From Morinoia aosen (lineage: Eukaryota; Arthropoda; Malacostraca; Amphipoda; Talitridae), in the NCBI GenBank assembly GCA_030386875.1, contig CM059562.1, forward strand, positions 67,950,201 through 68,014,200: DNA of 64,000 nucleotides. The letters are read 5' to 3'. The position numbers were made by a program, and so were the translations under genes. The notes below the pieces were generated by a model. The model was not told where the DNA came from, did not search any database, and saw only the letters and a program-made list of their open reading frames with translations. Positions 1 to 13,019 of the stretch are shown piece after piece; within the stretch, counting starts at the first letter, position 1; each line of letters starts with the position of its first letter.

Positions 1-2969
1 AAGAAAAATATGATTCGAATGTATGAATGGATTAACTATAGACATCTATACCTTGAGGCAAACACTATAAAAAAAGGCTGAATTAAATACACATTTGAAA
101 CCTTTCCCATGTGCATGCAGTACCGTTATTTGAGAGTAAAGAACAAAAGATTACTTCCTAGTGCGCATTCAAATCTCTTTCCTTCTTAGGAGGAACAAAG
201 CAAAATAATACAAACACAGCTCACACTATGGTCATATTATTTTTTTCTCCAATTGTTGCATTTGCTTCTTTCTCTCACTACTATATAGGAATATTATTCA
301 CTGACTTTCTATTCAACAAATATACTAGTACGACAAACTGATTCTCATGAAAGACAATAAATGTCTTTCCCTCTAGCCATTACCGCAAAAACAAGCGTTT
401 TCATAGCATCATTATCTGTGGAACTCACAGTCCTTTATCTGTTTACAGAAAATGTATTTGAATTTTATTAGACGTATTTCTATCCTATGCAGTAATAATG
501 TACTTTATCATCTAAATTGAAATATTTTATCATTTTTAAATTACCCTCTAATGGTTCTCTTTTTCTTATTTTCACTAGTGCTTGAGAGAGACGGTAGCGC
601 AGAATTTTGTTACTGAAAAGAGATATGGAAATGTACAGGAGTTAAGGGCTATTTTAAAAAAACATCCTGCGAATATTAATCTGTGGTCACATTATCCTTT
701 CGTTAGCAGTTCTCCGAGCATGCTCTTCAATTCATGAGCTGTAAATTTTATGCACCGGAGAGACGTTTCAAGCTAATTCATAACAATCACTGGAATGCTG
801 AAATCGATCGTAAGGTACGCCTAGGCTGATGCTACTTACAGAAATTTAGTTTCACAACACAGCTGAGACTCCCGTTATTTCTTCAAAAAATTATATAAAA
901 GTGATCAATCCAAGTATGTTAATGTATTCTTTGTATCGTACTTGTTATTTGAAGCGTCCTTCCTTTCCAAGTACCTAATTGGTATCAGAAGACTTTTTGT
1001 TTTCATTTTGACCTGTATGATCGATGATATAAACTCTCTATACATGTGTGCAATCCCTTTCATATTTTACTTCGATTCATTATGCTGTTTTCATTTTTGG
1101 AAAACTAATAAGCGTGTAAAACAACTTTAATTCCCCAAAACAATCTCCTACCGTTTCCCTGGTATAAGACCACTTGGCTTCAGGCCTAGATGTTTTAATG
1201 CGCATATTGTCTTTCAAATACCATTCCATACCATACGTAACTTACTGCCGGCTTCGTGATCTCAACAATTTTGACATTGTTAAAGATAATTGTGCGGCCT
1301 AGCCAGAACTTCATTCCAGGTATTCTAGTAATGTTGTCGCGCTTCTTCGTGCGTTTGCACTTACAGCTCTTATCAAAATTTGGCCTGCACAAAATATCGC
1401 ATAGTAATAGACAGCCGAATTTTCACATCACGTCACGCATGATTATTCATTGAAATTCCAAATAAAACAGGTTCACTAGGTTCAAATTTACTCATCAATT
1501 GTATAATAGTCTTTGACAGATCTCACACAATACAATATATCAAGCATAAAATAAAACATAAGGCTCCGGATTTACCTGCAACTATTCTGTTTTTTTATCC
1601 TTGCCTGATTTTTTAACATTTAAAAAAACTAGTCACTAACAATTTTGCATAGGCAAAAATACACAGCATTTCGACGTTTTTTATCATGCTTAAGTTAGAG
1701 TTTTACTTTTCTTTGTCAGAACAATTGCATTCGTCCACAGCATCTTGACCACGACCTCGTTGGTGTAGGTGTGACGGGAGCTTTGTATTTATTTTGTGCT
1801 GGCAGGAACCGCACGAGCGGAGGCTATCAGGCAGCTGATGCTCATTTCAGATACGACCTCCATTAATTTGACTTTTGAAGCAGGGCTCTGGAGCATGTCC
1901 ATCGTGAGATATCTTATTTTGTGTCCGCTTAGTTTCATAGCACTGATACCTGCACATGTTATAATGGCCAGCGCCAAGGCTCGAACTGTAAATACGATCG
2001 ATCTGAAAATGCATGTATGTGTTTGCATATTATCACGAATCAGCTGAAAGTATTGCATTATGAACATATTACTTGATGTTTTAATGCGAATTTGAATATT
2101 TTTGCAGAGTGATTATACATGTAAAAAAATTACAAGTTCTTTGCACTGACGTGAGTAACTTTCTTTCCAATTTGAGGGAAACTTGCTTTAAAGTTTAAAT
2201 ATTGCACAAATTCTGAGGATGCGTCAATTTTCCTTCGCCAAGTTTGGCGGAATGAATAAGAGTTAGCCTCAATAGTCCGTTACATTACACATGTGGTAAG
2301 TTTTAAGCGATTTTATTTTTGCTTTGAGTACTACGTTGAACTAACACAAAGAAGCTTCACACCATTTGATCAATAAATAATTTTTTCTAGGGCGTTGAAA
2401 AATGTCATTAAGATTCACTCTGGGGGCGTGAAGGGAAAAATTATATTCCATACATTTATAGCAGGCAGCTGAAGCAACATTTTGAAACACTTCACGAACT
2501 GGACTCACAGATTACCAAAATGAATCGTAAAAAAGTGATGATAACCTAAAATGACTGTAATGAAGCGTAAGTGTAGAGAAAATATTAACCAAAAACGTCG
2601 AGACTCAAGGGGAAATATAATCGAAGCCACCGAAAACCAAAATATAATTTGATTACCCGTGCAGTACATTTTACGGACGAACGCATGATTTTTGCATAAT
2701 TTTTAAGCAGTGCCCTAATTCTTCCGGCTTACAACTATCTATTTTGCACAATTTTCGTAAATTTCAGAGATGCTCGTCGCAGTGTAAATATTTGTCATCG
2801 CATTGTTAAGTCACATTGCATGTCCATTGCTCCATTCGTGCATGCGTCCCAACACATAATGTGTGAGGTATTTGACAATATTTCTTGAAGTCATTTTGGC
2901 TCCTAACATTTCCCGCGCTGATCAAGTTCGGTAGTTGAGTGATCGCACAGTTTAAAGTTCAAGTCAAAC
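1..2969. other. AT-rich flank, no recognised gene
   Basis: The stretch is AT-rich with frequent stops in every frame. The longest open frames (about 60-90 codons, for example the overlapping pair on both strands at 1789-2067) show no recognisable domain. I see no tRNA, no array and no paired terminal repeats. It could be intergenic DNA or intron upstream of the KLF gene. Confidence 0.5.
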
Positions 2970-2981
2970 ATACTGACTATC

Positions 2982-3918
2982 TAAAAACAGAATTATCAAG
3001 GAGGGTAAAAACATCTTTCAAGAAGTCATCTTTGTTAAAAAGTAAAGCTTTCGAGTACTACTACACTCATCATCAGTATCTGAAACGGAAAAGAAACATA
3101 AATTTTACATCAGGAATTATAAGAGCAACACATGTTAGTGAACAAAACTTAATTAAGAACTTGAAGAGGAACAGATGAATCAGTTGCGTTTAATGTTGGT
3201 TTAATCTGATGAATGAGGATGCTTTCTAATAATCTTATATCTTGTCTACTACTGTGCCCTATAATTTCAAAGTTATTCTGATTGATTGGGTGACCATCTA
3301 AATGTGCATGATCTCTGATACTACTATGTAAGGTTTGGTTGGTAGCTCTACCAGTACGTACGGACATGCCCTTATGCTCTGCTATGCGCGTTACTAAGTG
3401 GCGAGTGGTCTCTCCACAATATGTAGCATTACACTGGCTACATGTATATTTATAAACGACGCAACTTTGTAGAGACTTAGGCATCCTATCAGTAAACCGG
3501 AAGAAACTACCAACACTGAAGCCATTGCGAAAAATAATTCTTGGATTGAGCTGTGGGTAATATTTGGACAGTAGTAATTTTAATTCCTTCATAACATAGC
3601 GATTTAATGCATTTGACATATAGTTAACGGATATATATAAAATTTTTTTTTTTTTTTTTCTGCACATCATAATTTGGCATCTTATCCTTGCGGTTACATT
3701 CAATGGTTGCACGGAAAATTTTTTCTACGACAGAGAGCGGGAAACTGTTACGGCAAAAATAAGAACGCAAAAACTCAAGTCGGGCTGAAAAAGCGTCATA
3801 CGTTGAACAGATTTTAAAAGCTCTATTTACAAGACCAGAAACAAGGTTGTACTTAAAGTTAACATTTATTGCACTATTAAACTTCATTCCCAGACCAGTA
3901 TTGACCCAGACCAGACCA
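2982..3918 (-). pseudogene. Left copy: Penelope-like element, RT-to-endonuclease linker plus GIY-YIG endonuclease, 5' truncated
   Basis: Read on the minus strand, the copy starts in the linker that follows the reverse transcriptase (around TGLGMKF, then NRAFKICSTY and SYFCRNSFP). It then passes a 17-T run (3643-3659 on the plus strand) where the reading frame changes. It continues as an open frame from 3712 to 3149 ending in the GIY-YIG-type endonuclease. Visible residues are VYKYTCSQCNATYCGETT with its Cys pair, RHLVTRIAEHK with the Arg/His positions of the family, and a downstream LLESILIHQIKPTLN carrying the expected acidic residue. The reverse-transcriptase palm and its YxDD motif are absent, so the copy cannot be autonomous. 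The frame change lies in a homopolymer and could be a real indel or an assembly error. Confidence 0.88.
3047..3076 (-). ncRNA. Hammerhead-ribozyme-like motif, left Penelope-like copy
   Basis: On the minus strand, CTGATGA is followed by one extra T, a GAGT...ACTC stem and then GAAAGC. This resembles the type I hammerhead core that has been described in Penelope-like elements. The extra base between CTGATGA and stem II departs from the canonical core, and a closed stem III with a cleavage triplet is not obvious. Activity is therefore uncertain. Confidence 0.4.
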
Positions 3919-4465
3919 GCAATGGCTTCAGTGTTGGTAGTTTCTTCCGGTTTACTGATAGGATGCCTAAGTCTCTACAAAGTTGCGTCGTTTATAAATA
4001 TACTTGTAGCCAGTGTAATGCTACATATTGTGGAGAGACCACTCGCCACTTAGTAACGCGCATAGCAGAGCATAAGGGCATGTCCGTACGTACTGGTAGA
4101 GCTACCAACCAAACCTTACATAGTAGTATCAGAGATCATGCACATTTAGATGGTCACCCAATCAATCAGAATAACTTTGAAATTATAGGGCACAGTAGTA
4201 GACAAGATATAAGATTATTAGAAAGCATCCTCATTCATCAGATTAAACCAACATTAAACGCAACTGATTCATCTGTTCCTCTTCAAGTTCTTAATTAAGT
4301 TTTGTTCACTAACATGTGTTGCTCTTATAATTCCTGATGTAAAATTTATGTTTCTTTTCCGTTTCAGATACTGATGATGAGTGTAGTAGTACTCGAAAGC
4401 TTTACTTTTTAACAAAGATGACTTCTTGAAAGATGTTTTTACCCTCCTTGATAATTCTGTTTTTA
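3919..4465 (+). pseudogene. Right copy: Penelope-like GIY-YIG endonuclease end, 5' truncated
   Basis: This copy holds only the 3' end of the element. Its frame runs from within the pre-endonuclease segment through MPKSLQSCVVYKYTCSQC to the stop after LQVLN at 4298, then 167 nt of 3' non-coding sequence. The 111 residues from MPKSLQ to LQVLN match the left copy exactly. The endonuclease motif (ATYCGETT, RHLVTRIAEH) appears intact, but there is no reverse transcriptase and no start context of its own, so it is a dead fragment unless expressed from a neighbouring promoter. The junction with the left copy falls at 3918/3919, beside a short CCAGACCAG repetition. Confidence 0.88.
4371..4400 (+). 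ncRNA. Hammerhead-ribozyme-like motif, right Penelope-like copy
   Basis: Mirror of the motif at 3047-3076. CTGATGA is at 4371-4377, the extra T at 4378, the stem GAGT 4379-4382 with ACTC 4391-4394 (two G-U pairs may extend it), and GAAA at 4395-4398. It lies in the 3' non-coding part of the element, 70 nt after the endonuclease stop. Family context supports a ribozyme origin; the one-base offset argues that it may be inactive. Confidence 0.4.
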
Positions 4466-4499
4466 TGTAGATTACGTTTCCCTAGAAATAAATCAGTAA
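4466..4499. other. 34-nt tail between right Penelope-like arm and target duplication
   Basis: This short segment is present only on the right side, between the end of the inverted repeat and the second copy of the 12-bp flanking repeat. An extra tail of about this length at one end is characteristic of Penelope insertions. It has no coding content. Confidence 0.6.
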
Positions 4500-4511
4500 A
4501 TACTGACTATC

Positions 4512-7500
4512 AAATTACTTATTCAAATCAAATTATGTATTGGTCATTAAGATGCATGAAAACTCATACCTCACGTTTTGTTACAGTGAATGATGACTGT
4601 CCTATTCTTGAACAAATGTTTCAAAGGGTACCCGCTAATCTCCTTGTAGTTGCATTACGACAAGAACCGAGAGCGCTGTTCCAAATAGAAGTAATGGTCA
4701 AGGCCAGAGCAGAAACAGTTTTCCGATCGCTCATTATCTAGCGATATGTCCGTAAGAACCATCGTCTGAGAATACTAAAGTGTAATTGTTGTTGAAATTT
4801 TAAAATAAATTCTGTGAACAGTAAGATATTTATTTTCACACCTCACTTCAATCAAAATGACGCATGCATTGCAAATCCTGTGCTTGGATTCAAATATTCT
4901 AGTGTCCTCGTTTGAAATATTGCTCATCGCACATTAATCGTTTGAGACATTTTTTAGGAATTCAGAATTCAACAGTATGTACAGTAGTCCTACGATTTTA
5001 GGTATCAAAATAATCAACTACATGTGATAATGGTCTTCTACTCTTGCCTCAAGAAGTCGTTTTTACTTTGTATACAAAAAATTCCCTACCGTACTTTGAG
5101 TCATGTGTAGGTTTCCAAACTCTCTGCGTATAGAAAAGTCTCCCAAATTACACTAACAGCATTGATTGATTTTTAGAGTTAATCCTTTTGAATATTGAAA
5201 CTTTATTGCACAATTATTCATGGTTGTTAGTTTAGGTTGGGCTCGAGTTTGTGTTGCAATTACCATACCTCGGTTTCTTCATTAACAACTACAGTAAAAT
5301 GAGGAAACGTTTCCCAGAGTGAAGTGCCCTCAAATTAACTTTCTTTAAACTTCCAGACTATTCACGTTAAGCTAAATGTATTAAGCAATACCCAATAGTT
5401 CGAAACACCTTAGTTTGACATCCATTGAAATTTGAACGAAAGAGTTAGCTAACACGAACTAATAGCATGAACAAATGACACCAACAACTTGTCAAGGGGT
5501 CAGCAAGAGAAGGAATTTAATGGAGGTACATTTGATTCACTCATAACTCTAAGAGTCACACAAAATGCTGCAATTCCCGTTTTAACGAAGGTAGGTGTGA
5601 AATAATTTGCACTGATTTGAATAAAATAAACCACGTTTGAGTAGAGTCATACGAGGCTGTTGCTATCCAGGCGTTTTACACCAAAGAAATGCTACTTCAG
5701 TACCGAAACTCAATGGACTGATTTCCGGGCACTTACTGAATCGTTGCGAATGCTCCACCAGTCAGTGAAGAGAACTTTAGGCATAGTCAAAATAGTGCTT
5801 CTGTAACCATGCTTCACATCCATATCGTTGCATTCCTTTCTTGGCACATCTGAATACGTCAAAAAATTTTTACTTTCCACTATATCGTTACGATGTAGTG
5901 AACAAATGAGTCTTTCACGACACGTTGCTATCGTCAGCATAGCTCCCTGCGCGAAGAGAACGTTACTTTAAATGAGCAGCTAACCGAGAAGCTTTTATCA
6001 GTTTATCTACCGCGAGTGTGTCGGCATCTTTTGCTCTTTGTTGTTCACTACCTTACGTTGAAACAAAGAGGAAAAATGCGATGGACTCTAAAACCTGTCG
6101 AAAAGATGCCGACACAATCTTCCTTTTCTTCATACACTCGCACAAGCATGTATCAGAGGGGATGGCTCGCTCAACCAGTTTTGGATGTCATAATTTATTT
6201 CGTATTTCATGTCATCAGCATCTACCGTTTGTCAATCAGATGTGTGTTTACCTTGTGTCAATCGATTAGTCTGTACGTCCTTGTTGGGAATCATAAGATC
6301 AAGAAACGAGCACGTTTATTCATCAAGTTTAATTTATTGATTAGACGCTCGCTTAGACCTCGGGTAGAATCCCAGTCTTACAAAGACGGGAGCTGCCAAA
6401 ACTTTATTTAAAGTAAGAGATCGTCAGCGCTTCCGGAAGCGTGTCTAGGAGCGTTTTGACGAAATTTAGGAAATAAATTGGATCGAAGCCAGAGATGAGA
6501 TGAGTAGATTACGCTTAAAAGTCACACGATGTCGCTAGCTTTTCTTCATTAAGAACATTGGAGAACATTGAAGGTTCAACATCAACGATAAGTGCGACGT
6601 TCATCAACGGGAGTTCTGACATAAAATAGAATATTCTCTTAAATACGTAATTGAACATGACGAAAACTAACTCATAACTTCAAATGATTTCAATAAGCCA
6701 AAAATTACCAGAAATTTCATTTGACATTACCTTGAACAATAATCCCGATCAAGAGGCAATTATGCCGGGTCAAAGAGGAAAAATTGGGGTTAGTAACCTT
6801 ACCCAGGGTTCGCATTTAAGTTTAAGGTTTAAGCATTCCAATAGGTTAGAGATTTTAAGGTTCGTTTTGGAATGTTTAAAGTTGGAATTTTATTTTAAAA
6901 CTTGAGGAGCAGTAGCTCAAAGATTTCAAGACTTATCTTAAAGGCCGCAGCCAACATTAAAGCCAACTGGCAGCAGTCAAAGAGACCAACGAACAATTAT
7001 TAGGGACACCTCGGCAGGAGCCCTTAAACATTTAAGTACTAATCTACTTCTTAACACTAAGTTTAACGGAAACAATTGAATCTGGGCAAGGCAAGAAGCT
7101 CTGACATGCAAAGAGATAAAATAAACAGAACAGAAAAATAGAATTGCAGCTGCAACAACGTAAAGAGAAAAAGAGATGTCATGAAGATCCCGGCTTGGTC
7201 CAGACTGCCCTGTCGACTGGATCAGGCGAGAAGTAACATTTGTTCCTAGTAATCGCATTTAAGAAAGTCGGAATCATAAATTTCTAACATCCTTTCTAGT
7301 GATACTCAGTCAATTGAATCTGCAGTCTTAAATGACGCTACAAATGTCCTCGTCGATGATTTCACAGCTCTGTCGAATACCATCTTATTCCTGTTTTCAT
7401 CCTTGTTTGTTTCGTTCAAATTCGAGATCGCTTTGCAAGTAATTTCACTGTATTTCGTTTACGGCAACTGATTCCCCGAAATTTTTCTGGTACAGCTGAT

Positions 7501-9096
7501 AATTAGCAAGTTTCGTAAGTACTCAATAATTATTTCTATGTGCACTGAGAGCCATGAGCTGAAGATTATGAATGTACTCAATTGCAGATCCACTAAAAAG
7601 CTATTAGTGTCAGGACAAACTTGAAAAAAATCTTCTGTTTGCACAAAAAACAATCAAGAATTATCAGTTGAGGGCAGGAAGAACGTTATGTGGTTCGATC
7701 AGTCAAGTTTTATTTGATATCAGCAATGGAAAGCGGAAAGCTAGGCGAGAACGTTTGGAACGAATCATCATCTCCAGGCATCGTTGCATATCGTCTCCAC
7801 AGTGCCAGGCATCAATAAGTAATTAAGGCTTTGAAGTTTTTACTGGAATGAATTTTAATCCGCAAGTCTTTGCACCCACAAGATAATATCAGAGGGCTAT
7901 TTGAAACTTTTGTTGACAAAGTTCAACTATCGATGGAATTTTATTCTTATTATGGTATCGAGATATTTCTTGATGACAACATTCTCATCGACGAAGGCAA
8001 AATTTTGAAAGATCGGCGGAGTGATCATTTCAACACCTGGGCTGGTCACCACATTCTCTACAATTACACCCATTGAGAATTCTTGCGAGAGCTAGAAGGA
8101 CACGTACGTGCATCATCGACACTTTCTTAAACTTTGTATTTTTGGAGAAAGATTACTTAATGGGAAATTATCGAGCTACGAAAAAGTCTGACACTTGAAA
8201 ATCAATTTCAGGGACAAAGTGAACGGTAAAACGATCTGAAGATTGACCAGATAAATTTTGATAAACCTGCTATAAATTCATGGAATATTTTGGTCGCACA
8301 GTATATTTTATTCAACTGAGATATATAAATTTCATACTCACATGACTTACGTATCCCCGTTATTATCTCTAGGTGATTTTTCGACTCGCTTTTTACATTG
8401 GTGAGTCAATATTTGAGATTTTTCGGAAAATTAGCAATTTTTATCTTCCCACGATGTCAATCTTTCACAATTTACGAGGAAATTATTGCCCCCCAAAAAT
8501 TAAACCCCCGCGACGAAACGTACTCCAAACGATGAATATGAATTGGAAAACACATTTATTAATAAGTTATAAAATTTGACGGGTTGGTCTCTGCACGAGT
8601 TTACATTTGTTCCTAAATTGAATTAAATCTGCTACAAAGCCCTTGCATACAAATACTTTTGAACTATTGCATGCCTAAACCTTTGTTGACACATTTTAGC
8701 TATAGTGAATTCTCCATTGTCAATTCATAGTAATTCATCAATGACTTGTCGACTGTTACTGACATAAATCATGTACGTGTAATTTTACATACATTTTATT
8801 TTATTAAATGGATTGAATTTATAACAATTTCTCGAAATATTTCTTGATATCAAAATGAAAAATCTTTCAAATCACAAATCGAGTGAGGCTCCTGTTCAAA
8901 ATAATTATTAAGTTGAGCGGAAAGTTGCATGTATCCTTTTCAGTTATGGGATTAAAAAACTGACAAATTAGTAAAGGGAAATAGCCTTTGTTCTTTCGTA
9001 GCAAATGCATTTATAGCTCACTTGGTGAAAAAATGTTGAGCTCATGTTCTCAAGAGTTGAAACAGGAATATTACCGTAGGAATTGAGACGATACTC
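4512..9096. other. AT-rich stretch, no recognised gene
   Basis: Short open frames only (at most about 130 codons, near 6016-6411), with no domain I recognise and no splice-bounded conserved exon. A 16-bp inverted repeat at 6017-6116 is listed separately. It could be intergenic DNA or an upstream intron of the KLF gene. Confidence 0.45.
6017..6116. repeat. Short perfect inverted repeat (16-bp arms)
   Basis: TGTGTCGGCATCTTTT at 6017-6032 is the exact reverse complement of 6101-6116, with a 68-nt spacer. Flanking sequence does not continue the pairing well. It may be the end pair of a tiny foldback element or a chance cruciform; no target duplication was seen. Confidence 0.5.
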
Positions 9097-9151
9097 GTAT
9101 ATATATATATATATATATATTTACTATATTATATATTTATTTATTTAAATT

Positions 9152-9207
<56 letters not shown>
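9097..9207. repeat. AT dinucleotide microsatellite
   Basis: Two TA/AT runs are separated by an ATTTATTTAAATTTAAAT interruption. It is self-complementary and likely variable in length between individuals. Confidence 0.97.
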
Positions 9208-9208
<1 letters not shown>

Positions 9209-12200
9209 CTAGTTATATCATTTACGATTTAAAAAAAAATTCTGAAAAATCCATTGCTGAATTCATTGCTTGTTTTAAGATCTAGCTTTCACCGGCTAAT
9301 GCACAAATTTCTTTAGTTGCGTTCACAATTTGTACATTAAACGAAATGCTACGTCTTATTACGTACCGAATATCCAGTACCTGCGAAAAATTTTGCGCGC
9401 ACAATAAATGCATCGCAATGTTAGGAGTACAAAACAATGTCTTGAATTGTCTCTTAAACATCAAGTTATAAAGCATTTGTTAATAAAGTTTTCCCCTCTT
9501 ACAATTCTTACCTGAGCGAAGCAGATGTCTTTTGCAGAGTTCTTGTTCATGGATTTCCTTCCATGCTGAGATCTGATCCTTATTTTACTTATCTTACTGA
9601 TGTCAGCGTGTAAGTTTTCCAGCAAATAGCATCAAGGCTGCTTCATTTTTCGTATGACGAATAACTGGAAGAGCGCCGCCTGAGTCTGTGTTTGAGAATA
9701 CAACTCTCGAATTTTTTATCTTTCGTAGCCAACACTCTTGTGTTTCTCACAAGCGCTCCTACCTCCCTACACATACTGTATGCTTACCTCTTTTTCAGTT
9801 AAAAGAGATGATTGCAGCATGCGGTATGAAGCACCCTTTTGAAATTTCAAATACATCATTGCTTTACAATGTCAAAAGTGAACACGATGTTCTGATTTTA
9901 GATTTGCTATTTGCTTATACTCATTGATTTATAATTGACAATAACTGAAGTTCAACAGAATTAAATACTATTCCTTGTTGGGATTCATGTTTCTATAGGC
10001 CTATGCGTTGCTGTTCAAGTGTGCAAATGCATACACGGATTTGAATGGGGAAACACTGAGTCAATGTTGATGGACGTATTCATGCGTCAAATTTGTAATT
10101 TTGTTTATTTTTATGTCTGGTTTGGTTCCAGTTCAGTTATTATCAGATAATTTAGTTTCTAAATTCTTCGATTTTCAACCCCATTGGGAAATTCTGATGT
10201 GCCAAAACATTTATAGTAAAATTGGATCTGTTTTACCTTGGTTTCCGTTCTAACTGAAGTTATTAATGTAATGGCCACTACGTAAAATTGCTTCGAAAAC
10301 ACGTTTATTTGTCAAAAATATCAGTTATGTTTTAGCACCAACAAATCTTGAAACTATACATCTGGGGCATCTCGTGACGTAGCTTTTGAAGTACAATTCC
10401 ATCTCCTTGCGTTGCTTTGCCTTATAAAATCACCCAAAAATTTTCGATTGGATGCAAACCTCAGGAAGCTAGCGGCACTCTCATCATCGAATTGTTAGTT
10501 CGTTGTATATTTGCAACAAAGTTTTGTCTTTAAGCCGAGGAAAAGTTTCATTCAAAATTCGAATTTACTGAGTTGAAACAGATAACACAAGTAAAGCATA
10601 AGCTTAAACGATAACACAAGTAAAACACAAGCTGAAACAGATAACATAGACGCTCGAAAGTAGAACTGAGTTGCTAGTAGACTTAATAATTTTTATAGAG
10701 TAATTAATGGAACTCAGGCACGTTAGCGGCTCTGAATTTTTAAGACTTACTTATGATTAATTGGTTTATATTCAGTTAACGTTTCACCAAATATATTCAC
10801 GAAATACCTATAAATTTACATACTAAGAATCGTGTGCAGTAAACTGCAGAGCATATTGTATCTCAATCGCATTTAATCATGCTTTTATTCACCAGTTGAA
10901 GATATTTAACATTTTGACATTTCAGTTTCACATTTTCCTCAAGCCATTTTTCAGTGAAGAAAAGAATCAAATGATCGTTGCTCTGTTTCTATTGTATTCT
11001 TCCGATTAACATGCGCACTTTCATGCACAATTGTGTCAGTAAGTTTGAGTTCCGCAAGATGTGGGCTTAACCCATCGATCTCTTTTTGTAAGGGTTGTGG
11101 AACATGCCAGTCACAGTCGTCGCGTTTGGGATAGCCTTGTATCTCTTTCCCTCTTTTCATTTTTAATCTCTCTTTTTATCTTTTTTAATCAGAGGGTATT
11201 TTTTTCCGAATGTATACACAAATATAAGCCACAAAGTTTATTTCTATGACATGAACTTAGTTGCACAGACGTTAAACATACAAGGTATAGTACTTTTCGT
11301 AAATTCGAAGAAATAATTCCTGCGAAAAAAGTTGGTCAACTGAAACTTTTCATTCGCTCTCGTGATTTTCTTGCATGATGAGATGCTCTAAATATCTACC
11401 ATATAAAATTATTACTGATTTTAAAAAATCATCATATTTTTCAGTACGAACAATGGCATGAATACTTTCCTCAAACAACACGCAATTATGAATATTTTGC
11501 TGAATAATCGATAGAAGAAACGATTCCTATTTGCATTTTATTCTGGGTTGAAAATGAAACATAAGGTACCACAAATAGGAATTTATTGTAGCGTGGGTGT
11601 ACGTAAGCATGCAAGACAAGACGAAATAAATCTTCATGATGAGAGTTCGCCTCAAGTTGAATCAATTAGTGCTGAGAGCTTTCAAAAACGTGTTTTTATA
11701 ATTTAGCTGAAAATGTTTTATCACCGAGCACTACGCGTCATGTTTCGGTTTCTGGGAGAGATAAGCAGATTCAAAATGCGTTGCAAATTTTCAATTTATT
11801 GAGATCTCACAGATGCATGGGCGACAAAACAGCCCGTCAAGAATGTATTCATCTAATGTACAAAAAAAATTGATCATACCTGTGACAGTGCTGCCAATGA
11901 TCGGAATTTTTTTTATTTATTTTGAAATATACTCAAATCATGGTTAAAAATTGTGTTCGAAACTTTACTTATTTGAGAACATAGGTGATGAATTTGACGA
12001 CTGGATAGCTCAGATTAATTCAAAAGCAGAGAATTTTAACCACTGAACATACTATGATAGGCATCGATCAATGTATAAACGCCACTTTTCAACGTCTGAA
12101 ATGCCTGATTGAGAAAAGAATGTAATGCATTATTTTAAAAATGAAGTATCGTAAACTTCTAACTCTAGATCAGTTTTACGACGGGAAAGTGATGTTATAA

Positions 12201-13019
12201 AAGAAAAAGTATCTTAATCACATCCTTAATTTTGACGGGTCAAAACGTAAGGACCAACTCGCTGGTCTTTCTGCCTCTCAAGAAGACGGCAAATTGTTCA
12301 CCTGGTAAAAAAATCAGACTTTTATTAGCAAGTGCACCGGTAATTTTAGCATTGCCCCTCAACCCTCACAGTTGCAGGAAGACTGATCGAAAATACCTGT
12401 TGTATTTATACGGAGTCGCAGCCGAAGCTTTGTATTCCGTGCGCTGGCATGCGGGTTGCGCGCTGCTGCCAGGAAGAGAATAAGTGATAGAACAAAGTTG
12501 GTAGAAAATTGTAATTTGGTTTATCTGATTCAATAAAATACTATACATTATATAGAGCCTTACCTCTGGATGCGTTTTAGAAAAGCAAAATATTTAATTT
12601 TTTTAACTTTAAAATTGTTCGGCTATATGAAGAGAGGGCGATCATTTATGAGGATATACTGCAAGTTCATTGTGGACGGTGGGGTGAGGAATTATAATGG
12701 AAAAGTTTCAGCCATATTTTATTACTTGAATATTTACGCCTTTTATTCTCTCTGACTGTTACCGGTGTTGCTGAAATATTATTATTTTAAAGTAATCCAT
12801 AATAGTATGAAATTGTCCAATTTATTAAATATTTAATTCACCTCGCTTAGAAGGGCTGGAACTTTGTCATGAACTCTGGATCTGGAGTGCAAAATCTTCC
12901 ATGTGTGGTACACTTTAACAACTTTCTGCCCAATTAAAACTTAACATAATACTATAATTGGCCAATTAATAGTTTTATGACGCATAAGGAGAAATCTTGA
13001 TTGCTGCGCATCTTTATTG
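9208..13019. other. AT-rich stretch, no recognised gene
   Basis: Only short unrecognised open frames were seen, the longest under 85 codons. A small tandem repeat at 10576-10650 is listed separately. A moderately GC-rich patch with an 83-codon frame at 12232-12483 has no identifiable domain. Confidence 0.45.
10576..10650. repeat. Tandem repeat, about 30 bp, 2.5 copies
   Basis: The unit begins AAACAGATAACACAAGTAAA. The second unit starts AAACGATAACACAAG, and a third, truncated unit follows as AAACAGATAACATAG. The copies differ at several positions, so this is not a very recent expansion. Confidence 0.8.

Larger units (their letters stand above)
2970..4511. mobile_element. Composite inverted Penelope-like retroelement insertion
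   Basis: Two 5'-truncated copies of one Penelope-like element lie head to head. The left copy (2982-3918) reads on the minus strand and the right copy (3919-4465) on the plus strand. Positions 2982-3528 and 3919-4465 are inverted repeats of 547 bp each with no length difference, and the 111-residue C-terminal endonuclease reading is identical in both. The direct repeat ATACTGACTATC sits at 2970-2981 and 4500-4511 and is read as a target-site duplication. The left copy abuts it directly; the right copy is separated from it by 34 nt (4466-4499). Inverted or tandem partial copies and a short tail of about this size are known habits of Penelope elements. The near-perfect arm identity suggests a single insertion event or later gene conversion. 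Confidence 0.9.

Noticed and set aside
1789-2067. Overlapping frames of 83 and 92 codons on opposite strands
   Set aside because: I considered a receptor- or transposon-like exon but could name no motif; antisense pairs of this size are expected by chance.
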